A stretch of 64,000 bases of DNA, taken from Verrucomicrobiaceae bacterium (GTDB lineage: Bacteria; Verrucomicrobiota; Verrucomicrobiia; Verrucomicrobiales; Verrucomicrobiaceae). This document shows, one piece after another, positions 44,322 to 53,921 of this stretch. Within the stretch, counting starts at the first letter, position 1. Each line of letters starts with the position of its first letter. The notes beneath the pieces are model-generated. The model ran no database searches, had not been told where the DNA came from, and worked only from the letters and a program-made list of their open reading frames with translations. The stretch is taken from contig JAIXOU010000039.1 in NCBI GenBank assembly GCA_027486585.1, positions 29,398 to 93,397 on the forward strand, written 5' to 3'. The translations under genes were made by a program, and so were the position numbers.

Positions 44322-45241
44322 TCCATGGCCTGTCGGGTCATAGCGCTCTGAACATCTCCGCGGTGTGGCATTCCCTCTTGCGCCCCCAGCTGAAGAGTCG
44401 ATAGAGCGGCGGCAACATTGGCCCACTTGACCGATTCAATGATGGAGACGCCTTCGGCAAAATGCGCCGTAAATGCTCCCGCAAAGGCATCTCCGGCACC
44501 GGTCGTATCTACGGGTGTGATGGGATGGGTTGGCGCTTCACTGAGAGTGATTTTAGAGAGGCATAGGGTGGATTTAGAACCTCGGGTGATGATGAGTTGG
44601 CGGATGCCTTTGCTACTCAGTTGCCCTTGAATGCCGGCGGGGTCGGTGATCCCAAAGATCTGAGCGGCTTCCTTTTCGTTAACGATGAGGACGTCGATCG
44701 TCACCTCTCCCCACGGGAAGTCGGCGCGGATGGGGGAAGCATTAAGAATGGCAGGGACAGAAGTTTCATTGGCGATGCTAATGGCTGCCAACACGGTATC
44801 GAGAGGGATCTCCATCTGCACGAGCATGGCTTTAGACACAGCAATGCGTGAGCGCTGCATTTTCACCGAGGGTGCGGTAAGGGCGGTATTGGCTCCGGGA
44901 ATGACGACGATTTGGTTTTCTCCCTGAGTATCGACGCTGATAAAAGCGGAGCCTGTGCTGCCGCGAATGGTGTTCAAAGAGCTGCAATTGATGTTTTCTC
45001 GCCTGAGATGATTGCGGTAGTCGCGGCCCTCTGGATCATCGCCGAGACAGGCAATGATGTTCACCTGAGCTCCTTGACGAGCGGCAGCGAGCGCTTGATT
45101 GCCGCCTTTGCCACCGAAGCGTTTTTCTAATTTCGAGGCCAGCACAGTTTCACCCGCTGTGGGCAAGTGCGTCACCTGGGCGATGAGGTCCACGTTGAGT
45201 GAGCCGAGAACGACGATGTTTGCTGCATTGGATCTTGCCAT
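44312..45241 (-). CDS. rbsK: Ribokinase (PfkB family sugar kinase)
   Basis: 309 residues. Phosphorylates ribose to ribose 5-phosphate. Seen: VVLGSLNVDLIAQVTHLPTA, GGKGGNQALAAARQGAQV (PfkB signature 1), GSTGSAFISVDTQGENQIVV, LIVNEKEAAQIFGI, and the catalytic signature 2 VDTTGAGDAFAGAFTAHFAE with the base Asp in GAGD. Pattern and length match bacterial RbsK, although other PfkB kinases for pentose-like sugars are close. No rbs transporter is nearby. Confidence 0.9.
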   Translation of the reverse strand: MARSNAANIVVLGSLNVDLIAQVTHLPTAGETVLASKLEKRFGGKGGNQALAAARQGAQVNIIACLGDDPEGRDYRNHLRRENINCSSLNTIRGSTGSAFISVDTQGENQIVVIPGANTALTAPSVKMQRSRIAVSKAMLVQMEIPLDTVLAAISIANETSVPAILNASPIRADFPWGEVTIDVLIVNEKEAAQIFGITDPAGIQGQLSSKGIRQLIITRGSKSTLCLSKITLSEAPTHPITPVDTTGAGDAFAGAFTAHFAEGVSIIESVKWANVAAALSTLQLGAQEGMPHRGDVQSAMTRQAMDQA

Positions 45242-45279
45242 GCGATGGAATACAGAGGCTGTGAGGCTGATCTAGCCTA

Positions 45280-47853
45280 TTACTTCAGCTTACTGAGCCG
45301 ATCTTTCGTCCAGGCGAGCCCTTGGTGGATGACTTCGTCCCCAGGGCTGACGGCAGCAAGTTGCTCCCATCTCTGAGCGCCCTTAGTAAAGGCTTCTTTG
45401 GCTTCTGCTTTTTTAGAGAGTGACTGGCTCGTGTGTCCTAGAACGCCATACATTTGGGCGAGCTGGATCTCCCATTGTCGGCGCTCGGGTGAGGTGGCTG
45501 TTTGCTGGTCTTTGGCTAAAAGTGCCTCCATGGCCTCAATGGCTTGTTTGACGATGGGGAGCCCGGAGTTGGGTTTCCCTAGATCGGACATCAGTTCCGC
45601 ATACTCACCGCGCATTTTCGCAAGGAGCGCACCATACCGAATGTTGTCCTTTTCATCAGCTAGGATTTCATTGAGCAGCTCTATGCCGTCCTGCTTCTTT
45701 TTGACTGCATCGCCTGGAGTTCCTGCATCCCGATCTAGCAGGGAGATGTCACCATAATTGCGCGCCATGAGGTACTTTACATCAGCCCATTCTGGCAAAA
45801 GACGATTCAGTTCCAGAAGGATTGGAATGGCTTGTTGATGTGCTTCACGGGCCTCTTTGGCACCGATATTCTTGCTGATGAGTTCGGCAAGCTCGGTGTA
45901 AGCTTCCGCCAAAAGCAGCGCCTGTTCTTGATTGCGAGGCGACGAATTCATGACCAGCTGTCCCATCTCTGTCACGGCATCAATGAGTGTGGTCAGGGCA
46001 TCCTGAAGTCGCCCAGCTTCACGCTGGGCCTGGCCTTTAGCAAACTTGGCTCTGGCGAGCAGGAAGTTCTCATCAGCAATCAATTCAGCACCAATGATCG
46101 TTGGATCTAGCACTTCGGGCACCTTGGCCAGGGCTTTTTCGGCTTCGGTTAAATCACCCGATTGAAGAGTCCGACGTCCGTAATCCATCCAGGCGCGTGC
46201 GGATTCATTCCTAGCGAGCCGATTCTTTGGATCGGCACTCAGGCCCTCGGTCAATGCCGAAGTGGCCCCTTTGAGAAGAGTCAAGGAGGCTGCTCGCTCA
46301 CCACGATGATCATGAATGTCTGAAAGCAGCAGGCTGTAGCGGCCCAGCCATTGTTGATAGAGTGGGCCTTGAGGTGTGGTGCCTGCGCTCTGTAAAAGGA
46401 GTGCCGCTTGATCCCGTGCTTTTTGTAAGTAGGTCAGAGCCTGGGTATGGTCACGCAGACGCAGGTAAATTTGGCCGATATTGCCATAGGCGCGCAAGCG
46501 CTCGACGCCAAGAGCTGGATTAGCCTCTAAAGCTGGCAGTCCAGCTGTGCAGAAGCTGAGGGCCTCTTTAAGTTGGCCTTTGGAGAACTCGACATCGAGC
46601 TGATTGTTCGTGGGCGTTTGCAGGAGCTGCGTGAGGAACTGATCCACGGCATTCTGGGAATGCTGAAGGTTCATATCCGCTGTCTTTTTCTCGTCGATGG
46701 CGGTATCACGCTGCTGGGTTAGCAGGCCGATTTTATCATCGCGCACTTTTTTCTCCTGGGCCAAAACGCTGTCTTGCTGGGAAATGATGACCTCATCTTT
46801 TTGAGCCCGACGCAACTGCGAAAAGCCATAGATAATGCTGAGCGTCAGGCCTGTGGCCAAAGCAATCCCAATCGCCATGAGAGTGCGGACTTTAATGGCC
46901 TGTTTTTTCCGTTCCTGAACGGTCTGCTCGCGCGATTCTTCGAGGAGGTAGTCAGATTCCAGGACCTCAAACTCGCGGACCACCTCTCGCAGATCGGACC
47001 AGCGGGCAGCAGGATTCAGGTCCAGAGCGCGCTCAATGATGTTTCGGCGGCGTTCGTCCCATTTGGAATGGGGCATGGCTGGCCAGCTTATTTTTGGCTG
47101 CGCCCGTACCGCGCTCACCAGTGCACCACTATCAATGCCATAGGCTAGTCCAGCGGCAGCCTTCGTTTGCACCAGATTCAGCTGATCCTGCCAGGCTTGA
47201 GCGGCACGCGGGAACTTTCCAGTCAGCAGGCGATAAGACAGAACGCCAAAACTATACACGTCCCAAGAAGGACCATAACCAGCGAAGACGCCGTCAGGAT
47301 TCTCTGCCTGTTCTGGGCACAGATGCGCAAAATGATCCGTCAGCTCCAGATGGTGAATGCCACCAACCCAACCTTGGGCGATGTCCGTGAGGCGAATGCT
47401 AGACTCGGCATCATCTTCCAGCAGGACATTGCAGGGACGCAGATTGCCATGCGGAATGCCGTGCTTGTGTAGCCAAGAGAGAGCATCCGCGACCTGATAA
47501 ATATAGCTCCATGCGCTCTCGGCAGGGATTCCATTGCAGACGGACTCCAAGGTCGGCGACTGCCACTGGCGGCGGCCCTGACTATCCTTTGTCATGACGC
47601 CCACCAATGGTGTGGCTAGGTAATAAGGACTCCTATCAAAATTGTAATCTTCAATCGCTAAAATACCGCGATGATGCGGCATCTGCTGCATCGCCTGGAT
47701 GGCCGTGCTGAGCGACTTGCGATTGATCGCCATTGAAGAGAAAATCTTCACGGCGCAGGACTTTCCACCTGCACTAGCGCGATACACAGCTCCACAGCGG
47801 CCACTGCCGATTAAATCCAACAACTCATGTCCAGCGATCTCGGGGAGACTCAT
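45280..47853 (-). CDS. Ser/Thr kinase-like protein with inactive-looking active site, TM helix and TPR-type repeats
   Basis: 857 residues. A kinase-fold N-terminus shows a Gly loop (GSGRCGAVY, 16-24) and the beta-3 Lys36 (CAVKIF). The catalytic loop reads HGNLRPCN (136-143) instead of HRDLKPxN, so the catalytic Asp is Asn138. DFG is TDIA (157-160), keeping Asp158. The APE region is HLCPEQ. After the kinase fold (to about 290) and a linker, a transmembrane helix (about 322-345) leads to a coiled coil and many helical TPR-like repeats (YGNIGQIYLRLRDHTQALTY). It is probably a pseudokinase scaffold; residual activity through a non-canonical mechanism cannot be excluded. Confidence 0.85.
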   Translation of the reverse strand: MSLPEIAGHELLDLIGSGRCGAVYRASAGGKSCAVKIFSSMAINRKSLSTAIQAMQQMPHHRGILAIEDYNFDRSPYYLATPLVGVMTKDSQGRRQWQSPTLESVCNGIPAESAWSYIYQVADALSWLHKHGIPHGNLRPCNVLLEDDAESSIRLTDIAQGWVGGIHHLELTDHFAHLCPEQAENPDGVFAGYGPSWDVYSFGVLSYRLLTGKFPRAAQAWQDQLNLVQTKAAAGLAYGIDSGALVSAVRAQPKISWPAMPHSKWDERRRNIIERALDLNPAARWSDLREVVREFEVLESDYLLEESREQTVQERKKQAIKVRTLMAIGIALATGLTLSIIYGFSQLRRAQKDEVIISQQDSVLAQEKKVRDDKIGLLTQQRDTAIDEKKTADMNLQHSQNAVDQFLTQLLQTPTNNQLDVEFSKGQLKEALSFCTAGLPALEANPALGVERLRAYGNIGQIYLRLRDHTQALTYLQKARDQAALLLQSAGTTPQGPLYQQWLGRYSLLLSDIHDHRGERAASLTLLKGATSALTEGLSADPKNRLARNESARAWMDYGRRTLQSGDLTEAEKALAKVPEVLDPTIIGAELIADENFLLARAKFAKGQAQREAGRLQDALTTLIDAVTEMGQLVMNSSPRNQEQALLLAEAYTELAELISKNIGAKEAREAHQQAIPILLELNRLLPEWADVKYLMARNYGDISLLDRDAGTPGDAVKKKQDGIELLNEILADEKDNIRYGALLAKMRGEYAELMSDLGKPNSGLPIVKQAIEAMEALLAKDQQTATSPERRQWEIQLAQMYGVLGHTSQSLSKKAEAKEAFTKGAQRWEQLAAVSPGDEVIHQGLAWTKDRLSKLK

Positions 47854-47986
47854 GCAGCGGGCTCTAGGTTGGTTGTCATGGTAGGTGGTTCAGTGCCAAC
47901 TGGCTGAGCTGGCGCTAAGTGAAAAGATGCAGCATTTGCCCCAAGGAATCAAGCCGCGCCTTAAACTTGAGAAAGAAAGTCTTTTG

Positions 47987-48619
47987 TTAAGCCAGCTCTA
48001 AATAAAGGCTGCTTCGCAGGCGCTCGGCCTCAATCAAGGTGCGGAATTTTGCCTCATCACTCTCCCTGGTGTCGCTGATCAGGCAGTAGCGGTAGTCACG
48101 CCAATGCTTCATCTCCGCTTCCGCATTTACCATGCGTAATTCCACGACTTCGGCGCTGTCGGTGCCGCGCCCAGATAGGCGATTACGCAGTTCATTCAGG
48201 CTGGGTGGCATGACAAAAATATCTGTTAGGCAATGGCGCACAAGGTCATCTTCGCAGCCTCGCACCTGAGTGGCTCCCTGAACATCGATGTCCATAAACA
48301 CGTCCACGCCACGACGGAGATTGTCAAAAACGTAGCTCTTCAGCGTCCCATACCAGCGATTGTGCACTCGGGCGTATTCAAAGAGTTCGCCGCGATCCAC
48401 CCTGGCTAAAAAGTCAGCTTCATCCAAAAAGAAATAATCCTTTCCATCCACCTCGCCCGGCCTAGGTGGGCGTGTCGTGCAGGAGACAGAAAAGACGGAC
48501 GAACTGCCATCACAGACCTTCCGGCAGAGCGTGGTCTTGCCTGTCCCTGAAGGGCCGGAGACGACGATCAGCATGCCAAGGCGGGGTGTGTTTGGAATCA
48601 TAGACATGCGTTTACCCAT
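47987..48619 (-). CDS. gmk: Guanylate kinase
   Basis: 210 residues from ATG 48619, which has GAAGG six bases upstream; an ATG two codons earlier is less well placed. Converts GMP to GDP. Seen: P-loop IVVSGPSGTGKTTLCRKV, SVSCTTRPPRPGEVDGKDYFF (GMP binding), LARVDRGELFEYARVHNRWYGT, VFMDIDVQGATQVR and FVMPPSLNELRNRL. Full length for the family. Confidence 0.95.
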   Translation of the reverse strand: MGKRMSMIPNTPRLGMLIVVSGPSGTGKTTLCRKVCDGSSSVFSVSCTTRPPRPGEVDGKDYFFLDEADFLARVDRGELFEYARVHNRWYGTLKSYVFDNLRRGVDVFMDIDVQGATQVRGCEDDLVRHCLTDIFVMPPSLNELRNRLSGRGTDSAEVVELRMVNAEAEMKHWRDYRYCLISDTRESDEAKFRTLIEAERLRSSLYLELA

Positions 48620-48721
48620 GCCCATCCTTCACGCAACCGCTTTGGCAAAGTAGCTCACCCTAGAAAGGCAGATTCGCAAGAAGGTTGCCAGTCGTCATTC
48701 GCGGTTTAGCATGAGGCCGTG

Positions 48722-49696
48722 ATGCGCCTCTCTCTTGTTCTGATTTTCACTTGGATCTGCCTGGCTGCCCAGGCCCAAGATACCGGTCCGAAAGGCAATG
48801 CTGCCAACGTGCCTACGGATCGCAACAAGATCCTGCAACTTCAGATCTTCATGGATAAGCATCTGTTTGGCCCTGGAAAGCTTGACGGTGCCATCGGCGA
48901 GTTCACCTACAAAGCCATTGTGAACTACAACTTTGCTCGTGGACATAAGGACATTTATAATTGGTCCTATGCCCTAGCCGAAGCGGAGCGTGAGGTGCCA
49001 GTTGTTTTTGCTGCCTTTAAAATCCGCTCTGACCTCATGCGCTACGTGGCCCCAGATTTGCCGATGGATCCAGAGGACCAGGTCAAATTCCCCTATATGG
49101 CTTATCGCAGCATGTTGGAACTCGTTGCCGAACGCTTTCACACGGAGGAGGAATTTCTCATCAAAATCAATCCTGATAAAAACCTGGCCAAACTCAAGGT
49201 CAACAGTTTGATCGTTGTGCCCAATGTCAGTTCCTTTCGGATTGAGGACGTGAAGTCCATGGCCAGCTTCAAGGCCGATCCTGCCCTGAGCAAAAACACC
49301 ATCGTGGTTGATACGACTGAGCGTATCGCCGTGGTTTACAGCCCGACGGAAAAGCTGCTCGCTGCGTTTCCTATCACGCCAGGGAAGCCTGAATTCATTC
49401 CCGTGGGCAGTTGGAAACTCATGACCATGATGACCACGCCAACCTTCCGCTACGACAAGCAATTCCTGGAAGAAGGCGTTCGTGGCAAGGAAGCCTTCCA
49501 GCTACCACCCGGCCCGAACAGCCCCATCGGCATCATTTGGAATGGCATTAGCAAATCTGGCATCGGACTCCACGGGACGGCTTCCCCAAAGACCATCGGC
49601 CGCAGTCAAAGCGCTGGCTGCGTTCGCTTTGCCAATTGGGACGCTATTCGTCTCCCCAGCCTCGTGCGGCCAGGGGCTAAGGTGATCGTGAGATAA
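48722..49696 (+). CDS. L,D-transpeptidase (YkuD domain)
   Basis: 324 residues from ATG 48722, with a signal peptide (MRLSLVLIFTWICLAAQAQD). An N-terminal region with a peptidoglycan-binding-like element (LQIFMDKHLFGPGKLDGAIG) precedes the YkuD domain, which carries the conserved HGTASPKTIGRSQSAGCVRF with catalytic Cys in the final GCVRF. It cross-links or modifies peptidoglycan, or anchors proteins to it, in the periplasm. A GTG two codons upstream is a possible alternative start. Confidence 0.9.
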   Translation: MRLSLVLIFTWICLAAQAQDTGPKGNAANVPTDRNKILQLQIFMDKHLFGPGKLDGAIGEFTYKAIVNYNFARGHKDIYNWSYALAEAEREVPVVFAAFKIRSDLMRYVAPDLPMDPEDQVKFPYMAYRSMLELVAERFHTEEEFLIKINPDKNLAKLKVNSLIVVPNVSSFRIEDVKSMASFKADPALSKNTIVVDTTERIAVVYSPTEKLLAAFPITPGKPEFIPVGSWKLMTMMTTPTFRYDKQFLEEGVRGKEAFQLPPGPNSPIGIIWNGISKSGIGLHGTASPKTIGRSQSAGCVRFANWDAIRLPSLVRPGAKVIVR

Positions 49697-49814
49697 CCAC
49701 GCCTGAATTTTTCGATTCAAGAGTGACCGGTTCCATCGAGTGCTGGCGGAAGGATCGCAAATTTGATTGCATTTTTCAGGTGAGTTTTTGAATCTTCGGA
49801 TCTAGTCTGAAGCC

Positions 49815-50690
49815 ATGACCTCAACCACCAATCCTCATTACCTGCGCTTTTTCAGTGCTGTGGGAGTGATTTGTGTTTTTGGGGTTATCGGCTGTTCAGG
49901 GCTAAAGCTACCCGGCAAGGCTCCAAAAAAAACGGATGCTTCTGCGAATATCGAAAAACCTGAGAAGGATACGGACAAAGCCGAGCCAAAGATCGCTGAT
50001 GCGGCGTCATCGGTAGATCTGAGTTTTCTCCTGACGATGAATTATTCTGAGGCCAAGGCGATATCGGCCCAGACGATGGAACTCCCACATGGGGTGCGGA
50101 TTGCAGCGGATAGCATTGAGGTTTTAAAAATGGACAAGGAGAACAATCCCAAGCGTATCCGCGCCAAGGGAAAGGTTTACATTGAAAGTGGTGAGGGACA
50201 GGATTCTTCCAAGGCGCTTTGTCAGGAGGCGCTCATCACCTTTGATGAAATCATTCTTCGGGGAAAACCCATCCTCCAGCGCGGCGGCAGTATTGTTGAG
50301 GGGCTGAATGATCAAACGGTCGCTTACATGCTGGGAACTCGACTTCGCGTCATTGGGCTTCACCGTTTGACCAATCAAGACACCATGGTGGCCATGTTAC
50401 CTGATTTAGGACCCTGGGCAGCCGGGCCAAATCTCTTGCTTCCAGCTTTGGCGGAGGACTCGGTGCCCAATAATATTCGTGAAGAAATGCTCAAGGCCGC
50501 AGAGGCGGAGGCTGTGTTACAATACAATCGTTCCGAAGCCCAGAGCCAACCGGATGCTCCACCGGCACCTTGGGTGAAAGGTGTTGAGGGTAAGTCAGAA
50601 TCGACTCCTTTGAAATCAGCTGCGCCTGCCGTCAAAGCAAACGAAGGCAGTCGCAGTTCTGCTAAGCCTAGTGTTCGCAAGGCGGCCTAA
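49815..50690 (+). CDS. Lipoprotein with an OstA/LptA-like core, function unknown
   Basis: 291 residues. N-terminal hydrophobic stretch ending VFGVIGCSGLK, a lipobox-like Cys, then a Lys/Glu/Asp-rich linker. The middle part (GVRIAADSIEVLKMDKENNP, RIRAKGKVYIESGEGQ, ALCQEALITFDEIILRGKPI) has the alternating pattern of OstA/LptA-type beta-jellyroll proteins that handle lipopolysaccharide, but the match is weak. The C-terminus is Ala/Pro/Ser-rich. It is separated from the following gene by a small hairpin at 50758-50775. Confidence 0.65.
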   Translation: MTSTTNPHYLRFFSAVGVICVFGVIGCSGLKLPGKAPKKTDASANIEKPEKDTDKAEPKIADAASSVDLSFLLTMNYSEAKAISAQTMELPHGVRIAADSIEVLKMDKENNPKRIRAKGKVYIESGEGQDSSKALCQEALITFDEIILRGKPILQRGGSIVEGLNDQTVAYMLGTRLRVIGLHRLTNQDTMVAMLPDLGPWAAGPNLLLPALAEDSVPNNIREEMLKAAEAEAVLQYNRSEAQSQPDAPPAPWVKGVEGKSESTPLKSAAPAVKANEGSRSSAKPSVRKAA

Positions 50691-50757
50691 ACCAAAGGGT
50701 GGTCTTGTGCCTTGTATAAAAGGTGAAGCTCGATTGACGAAAGAGGCGTTATGAAGC

Positions 50758-50775
50758 GGGCGTTTCTTCGCGCCC
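50758..50775 (+). terminator. Weak hairpin before the cupredoxin gene
   Basis: GGGCG (50758-50762) pairs with CGCCC (50771-50775) around TTTCTTCG; a C/T-rich stretch CCTTCTTTTC follows up to the next ATG. It could terminate the lipoprotein transcript or hide the next start. The stem is short. Confidence 0.3.
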
Positions 50776-50785
50776 CCTTCTTTTC

Positions 50786-52387
50786 ATGCGCTTTTTACTC
50801 CTCTTCCTCTTGGCTGCTACTGCACTTTCTTTGAATGCTGCGGATAAAGCTCAATCCGCAGCTGCTGATCTCGGATTGGTTAAAGTCATCATGCTGAAGA
50901 CCATGACCGCTCAGATGAAGTATGACGAGAATGAGATCATTGTCCGCCCAGCTGAAAAAGTAAAAATCGTCTTTGAAAATGGCGACGATCTTCCGCATAA
51001 CCTCGTTTTTTGTCAGCCTGGCACTGATACGATGACGATGGCCATGAAGCAGATGGAAAAGCCTGAGGAAGCTATCAAGCGCAACTGGTTGCCCGACGAT
51101 AAAAGCATCTGGCTGCATTCCAAAATGCTCAATCCACACGAAAAAGAGGAGCTCATTTTCATCGCTCCTGAAAAGCCGGGTGACTATCCCTATGTCTGCA
51201 CATTTCCTGGACACGCGCTGACGATGAATGGTCAACTGAAGGTCGTGCCAATGGGACAGGGATTGAAAGATCTCAAGTTTGCCCTTTATCTTGGTAATTG
51301 GACGAAACTCCCAGAATTTGCCAAGCTCAAGCCGCACCGTGAGGGAGTCGTTCCAAACAACCTGATCGACATTCAATTAGACGATTACAAAAACGAGTTC
51401 GGTGTCGTCTTCACCGGCAAGATCGATGCGCCACGAAAAGGAAAGTATCAGTTTTACATTTCAGGTGATGATGGTGTGAGGCTTTTGATTGATGGCAAAA
51501 AGGTCGTCGAATATGACGGCATTCATCCATCGGGTTCAATCAAGCAGGAGGCCGTGCAGCTTGAAAAAGGTGAGCATGAGTTACGTTACGAGTATTTCCA
51601 GGGCGGCGGGCAGATCGCCGTCTTTGCTGCCTGGAAAGGGCCAGGCTTCGACATGACAGCGCTTTCAGCCTGGCAGCCAAAAGGCTGGGAGAAAGGTGGA
51701 AAAAGTAAGAAGAAAGAGGACTTCGCACCGATCCCGATCATGGTTGGGGCAGAGCCTGTCATCTATCGCAATTTCATTCAAGGTGCAGGCAATCGCGCCA
51801 TTGGCGTCGGCTATCCAGGCGGCATAAACATTGCATGGAGCGCTGAAAGTATGAATCTCGCGTTGCTTTGGAAAGGAGCGTTTATTGATGCCTCATTGCA
51901 CTGGAATTCTCGTGGCGGCGGTTATCAATCACCGCTTGGCTACGATGTCTTGAAGCCAACGGGTGAAGTGACGCCGGCATTCTCCACAGCTGAAAAACCA
52001 GATGCTGCCTGGCCTGTCTGGGACAAGACCAAACGCTACGAAGGCTTTGCCTGGAAGGGGTACACGCTGGACGCCAAGCGCAGCCCAACCTTCCGCTACA
52101 CTTGGCAGGGTGCGGAGATCGAGGAAAGCTTCTCCGCCACAGGAAATGGCAATAAGCCCGGCGGTAATCCAACACTGATTCGCAGCATTAAGATCACGGG
52201 TAGCCTGCCTGCAAACGCCTGGTATCGCCTCGGTGCAGGCGCTTTTGAAAAGAAAGAGGGCCGCTTCGTGGCTAAAGACCGCTTGCCATACAGCATCATC
52301 GCAGAAGGTGCCCAGATGGCGGGCCAAAACCTTGTTATCCCTGCTAAAGTGGGAATGCTGACAATCACTTACCAGTGGGCTCAATAA
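50786..52387 (+). CDS. Secreted cupredoxin-PA14 fusion protein
   Basis: 533 residues. Signal peptide MRFLLLFLLAATALSLNAAD. The N-terminal domain is a type-1 copper cupredoxin with all ligands in order: His71 (DDLPHNLVF), Cys138, His143 and Met147 (CTFPGHALTM), as in azurin and plastocyanin. A PA14-like domain follows (about 185-300: GKYQFYISGDDGVRLLIDGK, ELRYEYFQGGGQIAVFAAW). The C-terminal 200 residues are unassigned beta-rich sequence. The protein can carry one electron per copper; PA14 suggests carbohydrate binding. It overlaps the frame of the next gene, which starts 21 bases after its stop. Confidence 0.88.
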   Translation: MRFLLLFLLAATALSLNAADKAQSAAADLGLVKVIMLKTMTAQMKYDENEIIVRPAEKVKIVFENGDDLPHNLVFCQPGTDTMTMAMKQMEKPEEAIKRNWLPDDKSIWLHSKMLNPHEKEELIFIAPEKPGDYPYVCTFPGHALTMNGQLKVVPMGQGLKDLKFALYLGNWTKLPEFAKLKPHREGVVPNNLIDIQLDDYKNEFGVVFTGKIDAPRKGKYQFYISGDDGVRLLIDGKKVVEYDGIHPSGSIKQEAVQLEKGEHELRYEYFQGGGQIAVFAAWKGPGFDMTALSAWQPKGWEKGGKSKKKEDFAPIPIMVGAEPVIYRNFIQGAGNRAIGVGYPGGINIAWSAESMNLALLWKGAFIDASLHWNSRGGGYQSPLGYDVLKPTGEVTPAFSTAEKPDAAWPVWDKTKRYEGFAWKGYTLDAKRSPTFRYTWQGAEIEESFSATGNGNKPGGNPTLIRSIKITGSLPANAWYRLGAGAFEKKEGRFVAKDRLPYSIIAEGAQMAGQNLVIPAKVGMLTITYQWAQ

Positions 52388-52407
52388 ATCTCTGCCATCG
52401 CATTTTC

Positions 52408-53916
52408 ATGAAACGTTTTTCTCTCTTTTTTGCTCTTTGCTCACCGCTGTTGGCTGCCGATCCAGCCGAGTCTGATTTCTACAAGATCACCACGTTTGAG
52501 ACACCGAAGGAAACCGCCATGGAAGTCGGTTCGATCGACTTACTTCCAGATGGCAGACTTATCATGGGAACACGTCGTGGTGAAATCTGGACGGTTAGTG
52601 GTGCTGGCAGCAGTGATCCATCGGCGGTGAGTTATAAGCTCTATGCCAGTGGTTTGCATGAGGTGCTCGGAATTGCTTACAACCCGAAGGATAAAAATAT
52701 CTATGCGACCACACGCTATGAGGTTACTCGATTGCAGGATGTGGATGGTGATGGCCGTGCTGATGTCTTTGATAACGTCAGTGATGCCTGGGGAGTCTCA
52801 GGTGACTATCATGAATACGCCATTGGTTCACGTTTCGATAAAGTAGGGGATCTATGGGTGACACTCTGCCTGACGGGTTCATTCAGCAGCGTGACACCGT
52901 TTCGTGGTTGGGCGCTACGAATCAAACCAGATGGCACCATGGTGCCTACTTGCAGTGGTATTCGAAGCCCAGGTGGTCTTGGTTTTGATGCCGATGGAGA
53001 AGTTTATTATGCAGACAATCAGGGCCCATGGCATGGCTCATGCACACTCCAGCATCTTGTCCCAGGTTCATTTCAAGGCCACCCAGGTGGCAATGAATGG
53101 TATGCGCTGGCGCCCAATATGGGGCCAAGACCAATCGATCCCAGCCCAGAAAATTATCAGGGTGATAATAAACGCAGAGAAGCACGTGAGGGTGGAGATC
53201 CTGGCCGTATGGTCAAAGAGCGTGAGCGCATCAAGCAACTTCTGCCGCCTGCTGTGTATCTGGTGCATGGAAAGATCGGGAACTCAGCCTCCGCCATTAT
53301 TTGTGATACCAGTGCCGGGAAATTCGGTCCTTTCATGAATCAGCTTTTTATCGCTGATCAATCTCATAGCAATCTGAGTCGTGTCTTTTTAGAAACTGTG
53401 AATGGTATCAAGCAGGGGGTTGTCTTTCCCTTTCGCTTAGGTTTTGCCAGCGGTCTCATTGGTGGGCGTATGGATGGAGAAGGTCGCATCTTCACGGGCG
53501 GCAGTGATCGCGGCTGGGGGGCTCGTGGAGGTAAGCCTTTTTGTTTTGAAAAATGTGAATGGACCGGTAAGACACCTTTTGAGGTGCATGAAATGCGCGC
53601 AAAACCAGACGGCTTTGAACTTACCTTCACTCAGCCGATCGATGCAAAAACGGCAGGTGATCTGAAAAGCTACTCCATGCGCGAGTTTACCTATGCCTAC
53701 CGGGAAGCCTATGGTGGTGATGAGATCGATGAAATCCTGCCAACCATCACGGCTGTCGAAGTCGGTGCTGATGGTCAATCGGTGCGCCTCAAGATTTCAC
53801 CACTCACCAAGGGCCACATCCACGAACTGCATTTTGAAGGTGTCAAAAACACAGCTGGTCATCCATTGCTGCACACAGTCGGCTATTACACGCTGAATGA
53901 GATTCCAGCTAAGTAA
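52408..53916 (+). CDS. Secreted propeller protein, sorbosone/glucose dehydrogenase-like
   Basis: 502 residues from ATG 52408 (MKRFSLFFALCSPLLAADPA, signal peptide). Beta-propeller of the PQQ-like sugar dehydrogenase type: GRLIMGTRRGEIWTV, HEVLGIAYNPKDKNIYATTR, LQDVDGDGRADVFDNVSDAW (a calcium-binding DxDxDG loop), RIKPDGTMVPTCSGIRSPGG, GEVYYADNQG and a later LFIADQSHSN. It resembles the N-terminal half of the protein at 57029. Twenty bases from the cupredoxin gene, it may pass electrons to that copper protein; this is inference from context. Confidence 0.85.
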   Translation: MKRFSLFFALCSPLLAADPAESDFYKITTFETPKETAMEVGSIDLLPDGRLIMGTRRGEIWTVSGAGSSDPSAVSYKLYASGLHEVLGIAYNPKDKNIYATTRYEVTRLQDVDGDGRADVFDNVSDAWGVSGDYHEYAIGSRFDKVGDLWVTLCLTGSFSSVTPFRGWALRIKPDGTMVPTCSGIRSPGGLGFDADGEVYYADNQGPWHGSCTLQHLVPGSFQGHPGGNEWYALAPNMGPRPIDPSPENYQGDNKRREAREGGDPGRMVKERERIKQLLPPAVYLVHGKIGNSASAIICDTSAGKFGPFMNQLFIADQSHSNLSRVFLETVNGIKQGVVFPFRLGFASGLIGGRMDGEGRIFTGGSDRGWGARGGKPFCFEKCEWTGKTPFEVHEMRAKPDGFELTFTQPIDAKTAGDLKSYSMREFTYAYREAYGGDEIDEILPTITAVEVGADGQSVRLKISPLTKGHIHELHFEGVKNTAGHPLLHTVGYYTLNEIPAK

Positions 53917-53921
53917 CGGTA

